From contig NZ_CP083985.1 in assembly GCF_020172665.1 (NCBI RefSeq), positions 1,752,741-1,816,740 on the forward strand: a DNA stretch of 64,000 nt. Reading direction: 5' to 3'. Under the pieces are notes generated by a model. The model saw only the letters and a list, made by a program, of their open reading frames with translations. It was not told the DNA's origin and did no database searches. Below are positions 36,359-45,790 of the stretch, one piece after another. Numbering within the stretch: the first letter of the stretch is position 1; each line of letters opens with the position of its first letter. The position numbers and the translations under genes are program-made. Origin of the DNA: [Mycobacterium] zoologicum (GTDB taxonomy: Bacteria > Actinomycetota > Actinomycetes > Mycobacteriales > Mycobacteriaceae).

Positions 36359-39300
36359 GTTCGTCGAACCGCGCGAGCGCGGCGTCGAGGTCTGACGCGT
36401 CGAACAGTTCAGAACGATTGACCAGGATGCCGTCGACGGTCAGGATGTTGATATCTCGCCACTCGGCATCGAATCCTCCTTGCGAAATACCCTGCGCCAC
36501 ATGGGTGACAACCGCACCGACATCACTGAGCCGATGCACCGCTGCGATGTAGATCCTGGTGTCAGGCGAGTCATCCCAGGCGGCCTCGATGTACGCGATC
36601 ATGTCACCGGAGGCGAAAGCAGCCCCGCGACGGTGGTCGATGTTCACCCAGTCCGGCGTGGTCCCTGCGTGGTCGCGGCGGTTGAACCCGTCATAGGCGC
36701 CCGTGACGAGCGACCAGGTGTGCGCGTGGGCGGCAGCTTCCCCGGCGAGATAGCGGGCGTCCAGTTCCTCGATGGCGGCGTCGAAGTCGTCGAGGTCGAA
36801 CGAGACGCCCGCCGTGATCCGGTTGTCGGTGTCAACTTCGACGATGGTCAGCAACTCGAGGCCAAACGCTTCGGGATACTGGTCGCCGCCCGATATGCGG
36901 GCTCGACTGAGCGCGAGGCGCTCCCCGCGGGTCGCGATGACGAACGATTCGTTGTTCTTGACCCCAACGTCGACGATGGCCCGCAGACTCGCCATCTGGG
37001 CATCCCGACCGCGGGTGATGCCGCCGCTTACCACCCGGCGACGATCGTCGTCGCAAATGTCGTCGGCCAGCATCTCCGCCATGGCATCCCAGTCGCGAGC
37101 CGCGAGGCACGCGTTGAAGCGGACGTACATTCGACTTGCCGCGTTTTGCAGCCGCGGCGCCGGGCGACTGAGTTCGTCGAAGCGCGCGAGTGCGGCATCG
37201 ACGTCTGATTCCTCGAAAATCTCGCAGCGGCCGAACACGTCTCCGTCGACGGTGAACAGGACAACATCGCGCCATTCGGCGTCGAAGCCCTCTTGCGACA
37301 TTCCATGTGCCACGTGGGTGACGACTGCTCCGATGTCGCTGAGCCGATGTACCGCTGCGATGTACATCCTGGTGTCAGGGGAGTCGTCCCAGGCGGCTTG
37401 GAGATACGGAACCATGTCGCCGGGCTCGAAAGCTGCACCGCGACGGTGGTCGATGTTCACCCAATCCGGCGTCGTCGGGGCGATCTCGCGTCGGTTCAGA
37501 GCGGCGTAGGCGCCCATGATGATTGACCAGGTGTGCGCGTGGGCGGCCGCTTCGCCGGCGAGGTAGCGGGCGTCGAGCTCCGCGACGGCGGCGTCGAAAT
37601 CTTCGGGATCAAAAGTCACGGTGTGGTTCATCAGGCCGTCGGCGCCGACTTCCACGACACTCAACAGGTCGACGGTGAGCGCCCGGTCGGGATCATCGCT
37701 GTCGCGGTAGCTCCTGCGGGTCAGGGCCAGGCGAGACCCTCTGGTCGCGATGGGCCGGATCTCCATTCGCCAACTGCCGGGTGTCGTCTCCAACGTGACA
37801 GCAACGACTTTCTGTACTTCTGCACCCTCATGTGTGTCGCGCAGGCCTTTTCGTCGGTCGTCAAGTCGGCTGTCCGCGCTCGTGAGCGCGAACAGCGCAG
37901 CCCCGTCACGACGGTTGTATGCGTCGGCGGCGCATGCGCAGGCCCGGGTCGCCGCGTTCTCCAGTTGCCGCGTTTGCGCGCTGAGTTCGTCGAACCGAGC
38001 CAGCGCGGCGTCGAGGTCCGACTCGTCGAACATCTCGCAGCGATCGATCCGGGCACCGTCGACAGTCAAGAGTTGGATCATTCGCCACTCGGCGTCAAAG
38101 CCTTCTGCCGAAGTGCCACATGAGGCGTGAGTGACGACCGCACCGACGTTGTCGAGGCGATGAACGGCCTCGATGTGCATGCTGAAGTCCGGCGTGACTT
38201 CCCGCCACGCGCGGATAACGGCGGTCACGTCGCCGGTCACGAACGGTGTGCCTCGCCGGTGGTCGACGCTGATCCAGTCCTCCGCCGGAAGTTCGTTCCG
38301 GCTATATGCGGCGTGGACCTCGCCGATCACCGACCACGTGCGCGCGTGGGCGGCCGCTTCCCCGACGAGGTAACGGGTGTCCAGTTCCGCGAACGCGACT
38401 TCGATCTCGTCGAGGTCGAACATGACCGTCGACGCGATTCGCTGGTTGTCGTCGGTCTCGATGATGCCGAGCACATCGGTGTGGAACGCCCCGGGTCGCT
38501 GATCGTTACCCGCGAAACGATAACGGCTGAGGACCAGATGTTCTCCGCGAGTAGCGATGACGGCGGACGTCAGGTTCTTGACCCCGACATCGGCGGCGGC
38601 CTGCCAGTCGGCGATGACGGTGTCTCTGCCGCGTCGGACTCCGACGCCCATCAGCGGACGACGATCGTCGGTGGCGGTGTCGTCGGTCAGCAGCTCGGCC
38701 ATCGCATCCCAGTCGCGGGCCGCGAACGCCACCTCGAAACGTGACGCCAAGCGGCTTGCGGCGTTCCCAAGCCGCAGCGTCGGTGCGCTGAGTTCGTCGA
38801 AGCGAGCGAGCGCGGCGTCGAGGTCTGACTCGTCGAATACCTCAGTGCGGTTGATCTTCTCGCCGTTGACGGTAAAGACCGCGACGCCGCGCCACTCGGC
38901 GGCAAGCCCCTCATGCGACGTCTCCTGCGCCACGTACGTGACGACCGTTCCCATGCCACTCAGTCGATGCACCTGCTCGACATAGATATCGATGTCTTGC
39001 CCGGTGTCCCACCCGCCTTGGATGTATGCGGTCACATCACCCGGCCCGAAGGCTATCTCCCGTCGGTGGTCGATATTGACACAATCCGGCGTGGTCAACG
39101 GCAGCTCATGCCGGTTGAGTGCTGCGTAACTAGCTGCAACGGTTGACCAGACATCCGAATGGCCGGCCGCTTCGCCGGCCAGATAACGTGCGTCGAGTTC
39201 GGCGAGAGCGGCATCGACGGCATCGGGGTCGAACGCGATCCGCGCCACCAGCCGCTCGTCGGCGTCGATCTCGACGGTCTCCAGGCCGTCGATGTAGTAC

Positions 39301-42300
39301 GTCGCCTGATCGTCGCCGGCGCAGTATCGGCTACGGACGAGGAGGAGACGGCTACCCCGGGTGGCAAGCACCTCCGATGTGAGGGTGTGGTTTCGGGTAC
39401 CAGTGCTGAGAGCCGAAAGTTCGGAGATCGCGGCGTCGCGGCCCCGTCGAACGTCGGAGCCCACCAGCCGACGACGGTCTTCAGTGGACACGTCGTCGAC
39501 CAGAATTTTTGCGACGGCGTCCCAATCGGACGCCCCGAAATACGCCCGGAACCTCTCGTAGACTCGGCTTGCCGCGTTTTCTGGGCAACAGGGCTGGGGA
39601 CGCAATTCCTCGAACCGCGCCAGGGCGGCGTCGAGATCTGTCTCGTCGAACATTTCGCAGCGGTTCACCATGTCGCCGTCGACCGTCGTCAAGGCGATCT
39701 TGCGCCACTCGCCGGCGAAACCATCGCGCGAAACGCCATGTGCCGTATAGGTGCAGACCGCGCCTAGCTCGCTAAGCCGGTGCACCACCTGGACGAAGAT
39801 CCGGATGCTCTGGTCGAGATCCCACCCGGCACGGATGTATTCGGGCAGCTCGCCGGACGCGAACGCTGCCGCCCGACGATGGTCGACAGTCACGCACCCG
39901 GGCGTCATGGCTGGAAATTCGTGCCGGGTGATCGAGGCGTAGGCACCCGTGATCACCGACCATGTACGTGCGTATGCAGCCGCATCTCCGGCAAGATACC
40001 GGGCGTCGAGTTCGGCGATGGCGGCATCGACGTCATCGGCCTCGAATATGACGTGTGCCACGACCTGTTCGTCGGCGTCGATTTCGGCCACATCGAGGAA
40101 ATCGCCGTGGAAGTCATCGGGGGACTGGCCCGTCGAGGCTCGGCCATGACTCAATGCGAGGTGTTCTCCACGAATCGCGATCGTGTCTACTGTGAGGGTT
40201 CCCCCGAGTTCGGCCAGTGCCCTGTTTCCTGCGGTGACGGCGTCTCTGCCTCGTCGGAGACCGGCATTGGCCATTCGACGCCGATCATCTTCGATGATGT
40301 TCTGCGCCAAGGCCTTTGACAGCGCATCCCAGTCGTGAGCAGCGCAATTCGCCAGGTTGCGCCGGTATACGCGCGCGGCCGCGTTTTCCAGCCGCGGCGC
40401 TGGCCGGCCGAGCTGGTCGAACCGCACGATCGCGGCGTCTAAGTCTGCCTCGTCGAAGACTTCGCAGCGGTTGACCAGGTCGCCTTCAAAGGTGATAACG
40501 GTGATCGTTCGCCATTCGGCGAAAAATCCCTCCTGCGAGATACCGCTTGCCGAATGGGTGACGACGATTCCGAAATCGTTTATCCGGTGGACGGCCTCGA
40601 CGTAGTAGCTGCTCTGCGGTATGGCGTCCCATGCGGCACGCAGGTTTGCGAACAGGTCGCCCGACGGAATTGTGATCACCTGCCGGTGATCGATATTCAC
40701 CCAATCGGGCGTCGTCGGGAAAAGTTCGCGCCGGTTGAGTGCGGCGATAACCTGAGTAACGAGCGACCAGGTGTGCGCATAAGCGGCAGCTTCGCCGGCG
40801 AGGTAGCGGGCATCGAGTTCCTCGAACGCAGCGCCGATATCGGCGCCGTCGAACATGACGTGGGCCGAGATCTGGTTGTCGGTGTTGATCTCGACAACGC
40901 CGATCACGTCACCGGAAGGTTCGGCCCAGTCGCAGAGGAGCACCTGGTGACGGCAGAGCACGAGTCGCTCGCCGCGGGTCGCAATGGCAGCCGGTGCGAT
41001 ACTCAAGATCCCGATCTCGGCAAAGGACAGCATGTTGGCGATCTCGGCATCCCGCCCGTACCGCACTCCGGCATTCGCCACCCGCCGACGGTCGTCGGAC
41101 ACAAAGTCGTAATCCAAGGTTCCGGCCATGGCATCCCAGTCGCGGGCGACAAACCGGCCATCGTACTGCTCGAGCAGTCGGGTTGCCGCGTTCTTTGGTA
41201 GCCGACTGAGGCGAGCTTCCTCGGATTGTGCGTACACGGCGTCGAGTTCGGCGAGCGCGGCGTCCATGTCGTCGACGTCGAACCAGATCTGCAATGCGAC
41301 TCGGCCCTGATCGTCGATGCCGTACAACTGGAGAAATTCGTCCTGGGGCGCCCCGGGGCTCTCGTCGGCGGTATGCATTGTTAGTCGCCCCAGAGCCAGC
41401 CGCTCGCCCCGCACAGCCATGACTACCCAGGTGACTCGCGCACCGCCGGTCTCGAGGATGAGCCGATTCTGATGTACCCAGTCCGATGGGAGGTCGATCG
41501 GCTTGAATCCGACGATCTTCCGGCGGCTCTCGAGAGTGGCATCGGGTGCAAACATCTGCTCGAATTCATCCCAGGACCCGCGATCGACCGCAGCTATTAG
41601 GCGGTCGCCTACCCGGACACATGCGGTGTCAAGCGTGATGGCCGGTGCTTCGGTCGGCGCCTCGGCGGGAGGTGCGACGCGCTCTCCAAGAACCAGCCGC
41701 GCCATGTCGGCAAGTGCGCCGGCGCCTTTTCGCTCATACAGGCCCAAGGACTGCTCGGCTGCCGCGCGCGCCCCGGCGGTGTCGCCGGCGGCGTTCAACA
41801 CCGTCGCCAGCGCCAGGCAGGCATCGCCGTGGTCGACCAAGAGGTCGGTGCGCTCGGCCAGGCCGACCGCGGATTGAGCCATCCGCCGGGCCTCGTCGTG
41901 CTCGCCGCGACGAGCCAACAGCAGTGCTCGAAGTGTGCGCCAGGAGATCGACGCCTTCAGCGCGTGGCCGGCGAGACGCTCGCTCTCCGAACACAACTCC
42001 GCAGCTTCGGCATCCCGGTCCAGCGCAAGGCACGCCCGACCCAGCATCGCGGCGGTCTCGGCGGTGTCGGCGTCCAGGCCCATCCGGCGAAAACCGTGGT
42101 AGGCCTTACGTAAATGCGGCTCCGCAGCGCCCGGATCGTCGGCCACCAGCTCGACCATCCCGGCGAACTGCCCAACCTCGAGCAGTGCGTGGCGCAGGCC
42201 GAGTTCGTTGATGGTGCGCCGTGCCGAGTCGATCATCCGTCGGGCCGCCTCGGTACGGCCGCGAAATGCCTCCAAGAGGGCCTGGCACCGTGTCGATGTC

Positions 42301-45300
42301 GCCTCGACCGCAGGCGAATCCGTCGTGATGCGCAGCAGCCGCACCACGTCCAGGCAGCGTCCGCCCGCTCGCGGAACCGGGTTGGGGCCCCACAACGCGG
42401 CCAGTGGCGCGTTGGCCAGCACGGCGTTGACCCGCCGGTGCTCACCTGCGCGTCGAGCGGCGGTGAGAGCGTCGTCCAAGGCATCTTCGCAGTCGCCTAT
42501 CCGCCCGAGGCGGGCAAGGCACCCGGCACGCACGGTGTGCGCCTTGGCTTCTCCCGCCGCATCGGCGATCTCGGCGAGCCTACCGGCGGCCTGCCCAACG
42601 GTGACCTCGACGTCGTCCAACCGTTCGGGATGAATCAGCATCGACAGCTGGCCGTCGAAGCAGGTGGCCCACGCCGCCAGTCGGTCCGAATCGACTGTTG
42701 CGGCTTGCAATTGCTCGACCGCTCCGGCAGCCGAAGTCACATCGCCCGCGGCCAACAGTGCCTCGCAGCGGGCGATCAGCAGCTCAGCAACCTGCTCGCC
42801 GCGGTCGGGCAACTCCTCGTCGATCTCGTCCAAGGCGTGCAGGGCGTGGTCGTACAGATCGGCCGCACCCTCATAGGCCAGGCGGGCCATCGCCTGGTCT
42901 GCGGCACGCCGGCAGTACTCGACGGCCTTGGCCGCATTGCCCGCCCAGGCGCATTCGAAGTAGTGATACGCCAATTCGGCGAGCAGGTCGTCGTCCGCAC
43001 CCGGCTGGGCCTCCAACGTCGTGGCGATGCGCTGGTGCAGCCGCATCCGGCGCACCGACGCCAGCTCGGCAAGCAGTGACTGTCGGACGATCGCGTGGTT
43101 GAACCGGTAACGCCCGCCGGGTTCTTCGACGACGATGCCCGCCTGGCGCGCCTCGTCGAACGCGTCGACGAGATCCTTGTCGACCACCCGCTCGACAAAC
43201 TCCAACGCGAAGTGACTGCCCACGACCGCGGCTGCGGCGAGGGCCTTGTTCGTCTCCGCCGGAAGCCGAGAAAGTCGGCGGCTCACCGCTTCTCGAACAC
43301 CTTGTGGCAGGGTGCTCGGATCCCAGATGCCGCCGCTTTCGGCGACATGGCGCAGCGCCTGGATCAGGAAGAACGGATTGCCGCCGGTGACCGACGCCAA
43401 CGCGTGGGCGAGCTCTTCGTCATCGTGTCCGGCCTCGGTGACGTAGGCGGTCACATCATCCTCGTCGAGGCCACTCAGCTGAAGGCGGTCGGCGGTGCCG
43501 TCCCGGTGCAGATCGGCGAGCATCGCCGCCAACGGGTGGGAGCGGTCGAGGTCGGTGCTGCGATATGTCGCGACGACCTGTAGGCGGGTGTGGTCACCGA
43601 AGCGCAGCAGATGCCGCAGCAGCAACAGTGTGGGTTTGGCCGCCCAGTGCAGGTCATCGAGAATCAGCACGACCGGTGCACTCGCGGAGGCCAGTTCCAG
43701 CAGCGCGACGGCGGCGTCGAACAGTGCGTAGCGTTCGGTGTCGGGGTCGGCACGCGGTGGCGCGACCAGATCGGGCAGGACATCGGCCAGCCCGGGGACC
43801 AGGGAAAGCAGTGCTTCGAGACCCCGCAGCCCCCGCAGCCGTTTGGGTTCGACGCATGGCACCAGCGAACGCAGGGCTTCGGCGAATGGCTGATAGGGCG
43901 CACCGAGATCCTCGTCGGATCGGCCGTACAACACGACGGCGCCGTACTCGTAGGCCTGTCGAGACCATTCACCTGCCAAGCGTGTCTTCCCGATACCCGG
44001 TTCACCGGAGATCAGCACGGCGTGAATGCCATCGGTGAGCGTGGTCTGCCAGGCCGACGCGAGTCGCTCCAGCTCGCGGCTGCGTCCCACGAACGGCCCG
44101 GGTTCATGCGGCGGTCCCAGCTTCGCCTCTCCTCCGTCGAGCCTCGCTGAACCGCCGGGTTCATGCGGCGGTCCCAGCTTCGCCTCTCCTCCGTCGAGCC
44201 TCGCTGAACCGCCGGGTTCATGCGGCGGTCCCAGCTTCGCCTCTCCTCCGTCGAGCCTCGCTGAACCGCCGGGGCCGGTCAGTATCGCGGGAAGGTCGGG
44301 CCGCTGCAGCGGAGCATCGCTGGTCTCCTCGGGTCGCTCGGCGGCCTCCAGCCGGAGCTCGAAGACGTGTTCCGGGCGCGGCAGGTTACGAAGCTGGCGC
44401 ATCCCGAGGTCGGCGAGCATGACGTCGTCAGGCAGTGCGTCGATGACGAGTTCGGCGGTCGCGCCGGAGCACAGGATCTGGCCGCCGACGGCCAGCGAGC
44501 GCAGCCGGGCGGCACGGTTGACCGCGCGGCCGAAGTAGTCGCCGTCGCGCAGCTCCACCTCGCCGGTGTGCAATGCGATCCGGATACGCATGGGCTCTCG
44601 CAGGGCCCAGGGCTCGTGAAGGATGGCATCTTGCAGTTCCAGCGCGGCGGCGGCCGCCGCTGATGGCCGTTCGAAGACCGAGAACGTGGCGTCGCCCTCG
44701 CCGCGCGTCTTGATCAGCCGGCCGCCGCGGGACGTGACGACTTGTTCGGCGAGCTCGTCGTGGCGGGCCAGCGCAATCGCCATCGCGTTCGCATCGGCCT
44801 CCCACGCGGCAGTCGAGCCCTCGATGTCGGTGAGCAGAAAGGTCACGGCGCGCGTCACCGGCGAAGGGTGCTGTCCCACCGGGTATTCCAGCGCCGTGTC
44901 CTGGGCGACGATCGCGGCCTCGAGGCGCCGGAGTTCCGGGCCGGGGTCGACCCCGAGTTCATCGGCGAGCAGCGAGCGTGCCCGCTGATAGGCACCCAGC
45001 GCCTCACCCTGCCGGCCGGCGCGATAGAGGGCGAGCATCAGCTGGCCCCATCGCCTCTCTCGCAGCGGCGCGTCGCCCACCGCGGCCTCGAGCTCGCCGA
45101 TGAGTTCGGCGGCCCGGCCGGTCGCGAGCAGCGCATCGGCACGGTCCTCGACCATCGCGGCGTGGCCTTCGAGCCAGCGGGTCTTCTCGGACAGTCCTCG
45201 GCGCGAATCGGGCAGTTCGGGGGTTCCGCGCCAGAGCGCCAACGCCTCGTCGAAGCTGGCCACCGCCTGGGGGATGTCGCCGCGGGCCACGGCATCCCGG

Positions 45301-45629
45301 CCCGTCTTGGTGGCGAGTTTGTAACGCGATGCATCGACCTCGGTCGTGCTGAGAATCCAGCCCATTCCCTCGGTGATGACGAAGCCGTCACCCAGTGCCC
45401 GGCGCAATGCGGAAATGTGCGTCTGCAGGGCCTTGACGGCGGTACGCGGCGCATCGTCGCCCCACAGCAGATCGATCAGACTCTCGGCCGACACGACGGA
45501 GCCGCCGTGTAGGCCGAGCATCGTGAGGATCGCACGCGGTTTGGCGCCCGGGATTGTCACCGGGGCGCCGTCCCGCCGGGCCTGGAGAGGTCCCAAAACC
45601 CCCAGCTCCACGGCTTGAATGGTAGTCAC
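36342..45629 (-). CDS. Giant SARP-cyclase-ATPase regulator with ~13 NTF2/SnoaL-like modules (3095 aa)
   Basis: GTG 45629 starts a frame of 3095 residues. Domains in order: winged-helix OmpR/SARP DNA-binding domain (~1-100, VELGVLGPLQARRDG, VSAESLIDLLWGDDAP); BTAD helical domain (~100-245, LGVDPGPELRRLEAAI); class III nucleotide-cyclase domain (~258-425, FLLTDIEGSTAAW, LIKTRGEGDATFSVF, GRAVNRAARL; the second metal Asp appears as Glu in GEGD); a 19-residue triple repeat (~453-509); AAA/NB-ARC-like ATPase (~510-860, GEPGIGKTRL, VVLILDDLHWA); TPR-like helices (~860-1330); one SnoaL-like half-module; then six ~270-residue units, each of two SnoaL/NTF2-like halves (DWDAMAELL..., VNIDHRRGAAF...). 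The N-terminal 1300 residues resemble mycobacterial cyclase-AAA regulators; the tail is exceptional. It probably senses ligands and controls transcription (inference). Upstream heptamers suggest autoregulation. Confidence 0.88.
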   Translation of the reverse strand: MTTIQAVELGVLGPLQARRDGAPVTIPGAKPRAILTMLGLHGGSVVSAESLIDLLWGDDAPRTAVKALQTHISALRRALGDGFVITEGMGWILSTTEVDASRYKLATKTGRDAVARGDIPQAVASFDEALALWRGTPELPDSRRGLSEKTRWLEGHAAMVEDRADALLATGRAAELIGELEAAVGDAPLRERRWGQLMLALYRAGRQGEALGAYQRARSLLADELGVDPGPELRRLEAAIVAQDTALEYPVGQHPSPVTRAVTFLLTDIEGSTAAWEADANAMAIALARHDELAEQVVTSRGGRLIKTRGEGDATFSVFERPSAAAAAALELQDAILHEPWALREPMRIRIALHTGEVELRDGDYFGRAVNRAARLRSLAVGGQILCSGATAELVIDALPDDVMLADLGMRQLRNLPRPEHVFELRLEAAERPEETSDAPLQRPDLPAILTGPGGSARLDGGEAKLGPPHEPGGSARLDGGEAKLGPPHEPGGSARLDGGEAKLGPPHEPGPFVGRSRELERLASAWQTTLTDGIHAVLISGEPGIGKTRLAGEWSRQAYEYGAVVLYGRSDEDLGAPYQPFAEALRSLVPCVEPKRLRGLRGLEALLSLVPGLADVLPDLVAPPRADPDTERYALFDAAVALLELASASAPVVLILDDLHWAAKPTLLLLRHLLRFGDHTRLQVVATYRSTDLDRSHPLAAMLADLHRDGTADRLQLSGLDEDDVTAYVTEAGHDDEELAHALASVTGGNPFFLIQALRHVAESGGIWDPSTLPQGVREAVSRRLSRLPAETNKALAAAAVVGSHFALEFVERVVDKDLVDAFDEARQAGIVVEEPGGRYRFNHAIVRQSLLAELASVRRMRLHQRIATTLEAQPGADDDLLAELAYHYFECAWAGNAAKAVEYCRRAADQAMARLAYEGAADLYDHALHALDEIDEELPDRGEQVAELLIARCEALLAAGDVTSAAGAVEQLQAATVDSDRLAAWATCFDGQLSMLIHPERLDDVEVTVGQAAGRLAEIADAAGEAKAHTVRAGCLARLGRIGDCEDALDDALTAARRAGEHRRVNAVLANAPLAALWGPNPVPRAGGRCLDVVRLLRITTDSPAVEATSTRCQALLEAFRGRTEAARRMIDSARRTINELGLRHALLEVGQFAGMVELVADDPGAAEPHLRKAYHGFRRMGLDADTAETAAMLGRACLALDRDAEAAELCSESERLAGHALKASISWRTLRALLLARRGEHDEARRMAQSAVGLAERTDLLVDHGDACLALATVLNAAGDTAGARAAAEQSLGLYERKGAGALADMARLVLGERVAPPAEAPTEAPAITLDTACVRVGDRLIAAVDRGSWDEFEQMFAPDATLESRRKIVGFKPIDLPSDWVHQNRLILETGGARVTWVVMAVRGERLALGRLTMHTADESPGAPQDEFLQLYGIDDQGRVALQIWFDVDDMDAALAELDAVYAQSEEARLSRLPKNAATRLLEQYDGRFVARDWDAMAGTLDYDFVSDDRRRVANAGVRYGRDAEIANMLSFAEIGILSIAPAAIATRGERLVLCRHQVLLCDWAEPSGDVIGVVEINTDNQISAHVMFDGADIGAAFEELDARYLAGEAAAYAHTWSLVTQVIAALNRRELFPTTPDWVNIDHRQVITIPSGDLFANLRAAWDAIPQSSYYVEAVHRINDFGIVVTHSASGISQEGFFAEWRTITVITFEGDLVNRCEVFDEADLDAAIVRFDQLGRPAPRLENAAARVYRRNLANCAAHDWDALSKALAQNIIEDDRRRMANAGLRRGRDAVTAGNRALAELGGTLTVDTIAIRGEHLALSHGRASTGQSPDDFHGDFLDVAEIDADEQVVAHVIFEADDVDAAIAELDARYLAGDAAAYARTWSVITGAYASITRHEFPAMTPGCVTVDHRRAAAFASGELPEYIRAGWDLDQSIRIFVQVVHRLSELGAVCTYTAHGVSRDGFAGEWRKIALTTVDGDMVNRCEMFDETDLDAALARFEELRPQPCCPENAASRVYERFRAYFGASDWDAVAKILVDDVSTEDRRRLVGSDVRRGRDAAISELSALSTGTRNHTLTSEVLATRGSRLLLVRSRYCAGDDQATYYIDGLETVEIDADERLVARIAFDPDAVDAALAELDARYLAGEAAGHSDVWSTVAASYAALNRHELPLTTPDCVNIDHRREIAFGPGDVTAYIQGGWDTGQDIDIYVEQVHRLSGMGTVVTYVAQETSHEGLAAEWRGVAVFTVNGEKINRTEVFDESDLDAALARFDELSAPTLRLGNAASRLASRFEVAFAARDWDAMAELLTDDTATDDRRPLMGVGVRRGRDTVIADWQAAADVGVKNLTSAVIATRGEHLVLSRYRFAGNDQRPGAFHTDVLGIIETDDNQRIASTVMFDLDEIEVAFAELDTRYLVGEAAAHARTWSVIGEVHAAYSRNELPAEDWISVDHRRGTPFVTGDVTAVIRAWREVTPDFSMHIEAVHRLDNVGAVVTHASCGTSAEGFDAEWRMIQLLTVDGARIDRCEMFDESDLDAALARFDELSAQTRQLENAATRACACAADAYNRRDGAALFALTSADSRLDDRRKGLRDTHEGAEVQKVVAVTLETTPGSWRMEIRPIATRGSRLALTRRSYRDSDDPDRALTVDLLSVVEVGADGLMNHTVTFDPEDFDAAVAELDARYLAGEAAAHAHTWSIIMGAYAALNRREIAPTTPDWVNIDHRRGAAFEPGDMVPYLQAAWDDSPDTRMYIAAVHRLSDIGAVVTHVAHGMSQEGFDAEWRDVVLFTVDGDVFGRCEIFEESDVDAALARFDELSRPAPRLQNAASRMYVRFNACLAARDWDAMAEMLADDICDDDRRRVVSGGITRGRDAQMASLRAIVDVGVKNNESFVIATRGERLALSRARISGGDQYPEAFGLELLTIVEVDTDNRITAGVSFDLDDFDAAIEELDARYLAGEAAAHAHTWSLVTGAYDGFNRRDHAGTTPDWVNIDHRRGAAFASGDMIAYIEAAWDDSPDTRIYIAAVHRLSDVGAVVTHVAQGISQGGFDAEWRDINILTVDGILVNRSELFDASDLDAALARFDELTAPD
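36345..41200 (-). repeat. Six tandem ~810-bp coding units (double NTF2/SnoaL-like modules)
   Basis: Approximate units on the plus-strand scale: 36345-37150, 37151-37965, 37966-38770, 38771-39585, 39586-40395, 40396-41200. Each encodes ~270 residues: NAASR, then ARDWDAMAELL, DDRRR, GRDA, IATRGERLALSR, DLDAA..ELDARYLAGEAAAHAHTWS, then TTPDWVNIDHRRGAAF, AVHRLSD.GAVVTH, EGFDAEWR, TVDG and CEMFDESDLDAALARFDEL. The two units nearest the stop (encoding the C-terminus) are the most alike in their second halves; in the fifth, the first half is degenerate (NRRDGAALFALTSADS). An extra single half-module lies at ~41205-41640. The pattern indicates serial duplication with divergence. Confidence 0.85.
44101..44271. 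repeat. Perfect 57-bp minisatellite, three copies, in coding sequence
   Basis: Copies at 44101-44157, 44158-44214 and 44215-44271 are identical base for base. Since 57 is a multiple of three, each copy adds 19 residues (GGSARLDGGEAKLGPPHEP) to the linker between the cyclase and ATPase domains without changing frame. It has the format of a mycobacterial VNTR and is likely polymorphic between strains (inference). Confidence 0.95.
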
Positions 45630-45650
45630 GTGACCAATGGTCGGTGGGGC

Positions 45651-45679
45651 GATTCAACAGGCGGTCAAGGTCGGGTAAA
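45651..45679 (-). promoter_or_regulatory. Three heptamers at 11-bp period, candidate SARP operator
   Basis: On the minus strand: TTTACCC, GACC, TTGACCG, CCTG, TTGAATC. This gives three similar heptamers separated by exactly 4 bp, ending 21 bp before the GTG start of the giant regulator. Direct heptamer repeats at 11-bp spacing are the established binding pattern of SARP regulators. The same array recurs upstream of the decayed paralogue at 61139-61167. Confidence 0.7.
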
Positions 45680-45790
45680 GACGGCTCTCGGGTTCACCCC
45701 CGAGTAACAGACCGAAGCCGACAGTAGATTCGACCCCCGCCGGCGAAGGTGTGGAGCAGCGGGCGTTTCAGGCGCCGTGACGGCGCGGGT

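Noticed and set aside
36342..45629. Giant gene as an assembly artefact
   Set aside because: The repeat units are clearly diverged rather than identical, so short-read collapse would not create them. Only the 57-bp perfect triplet could be miscounted.
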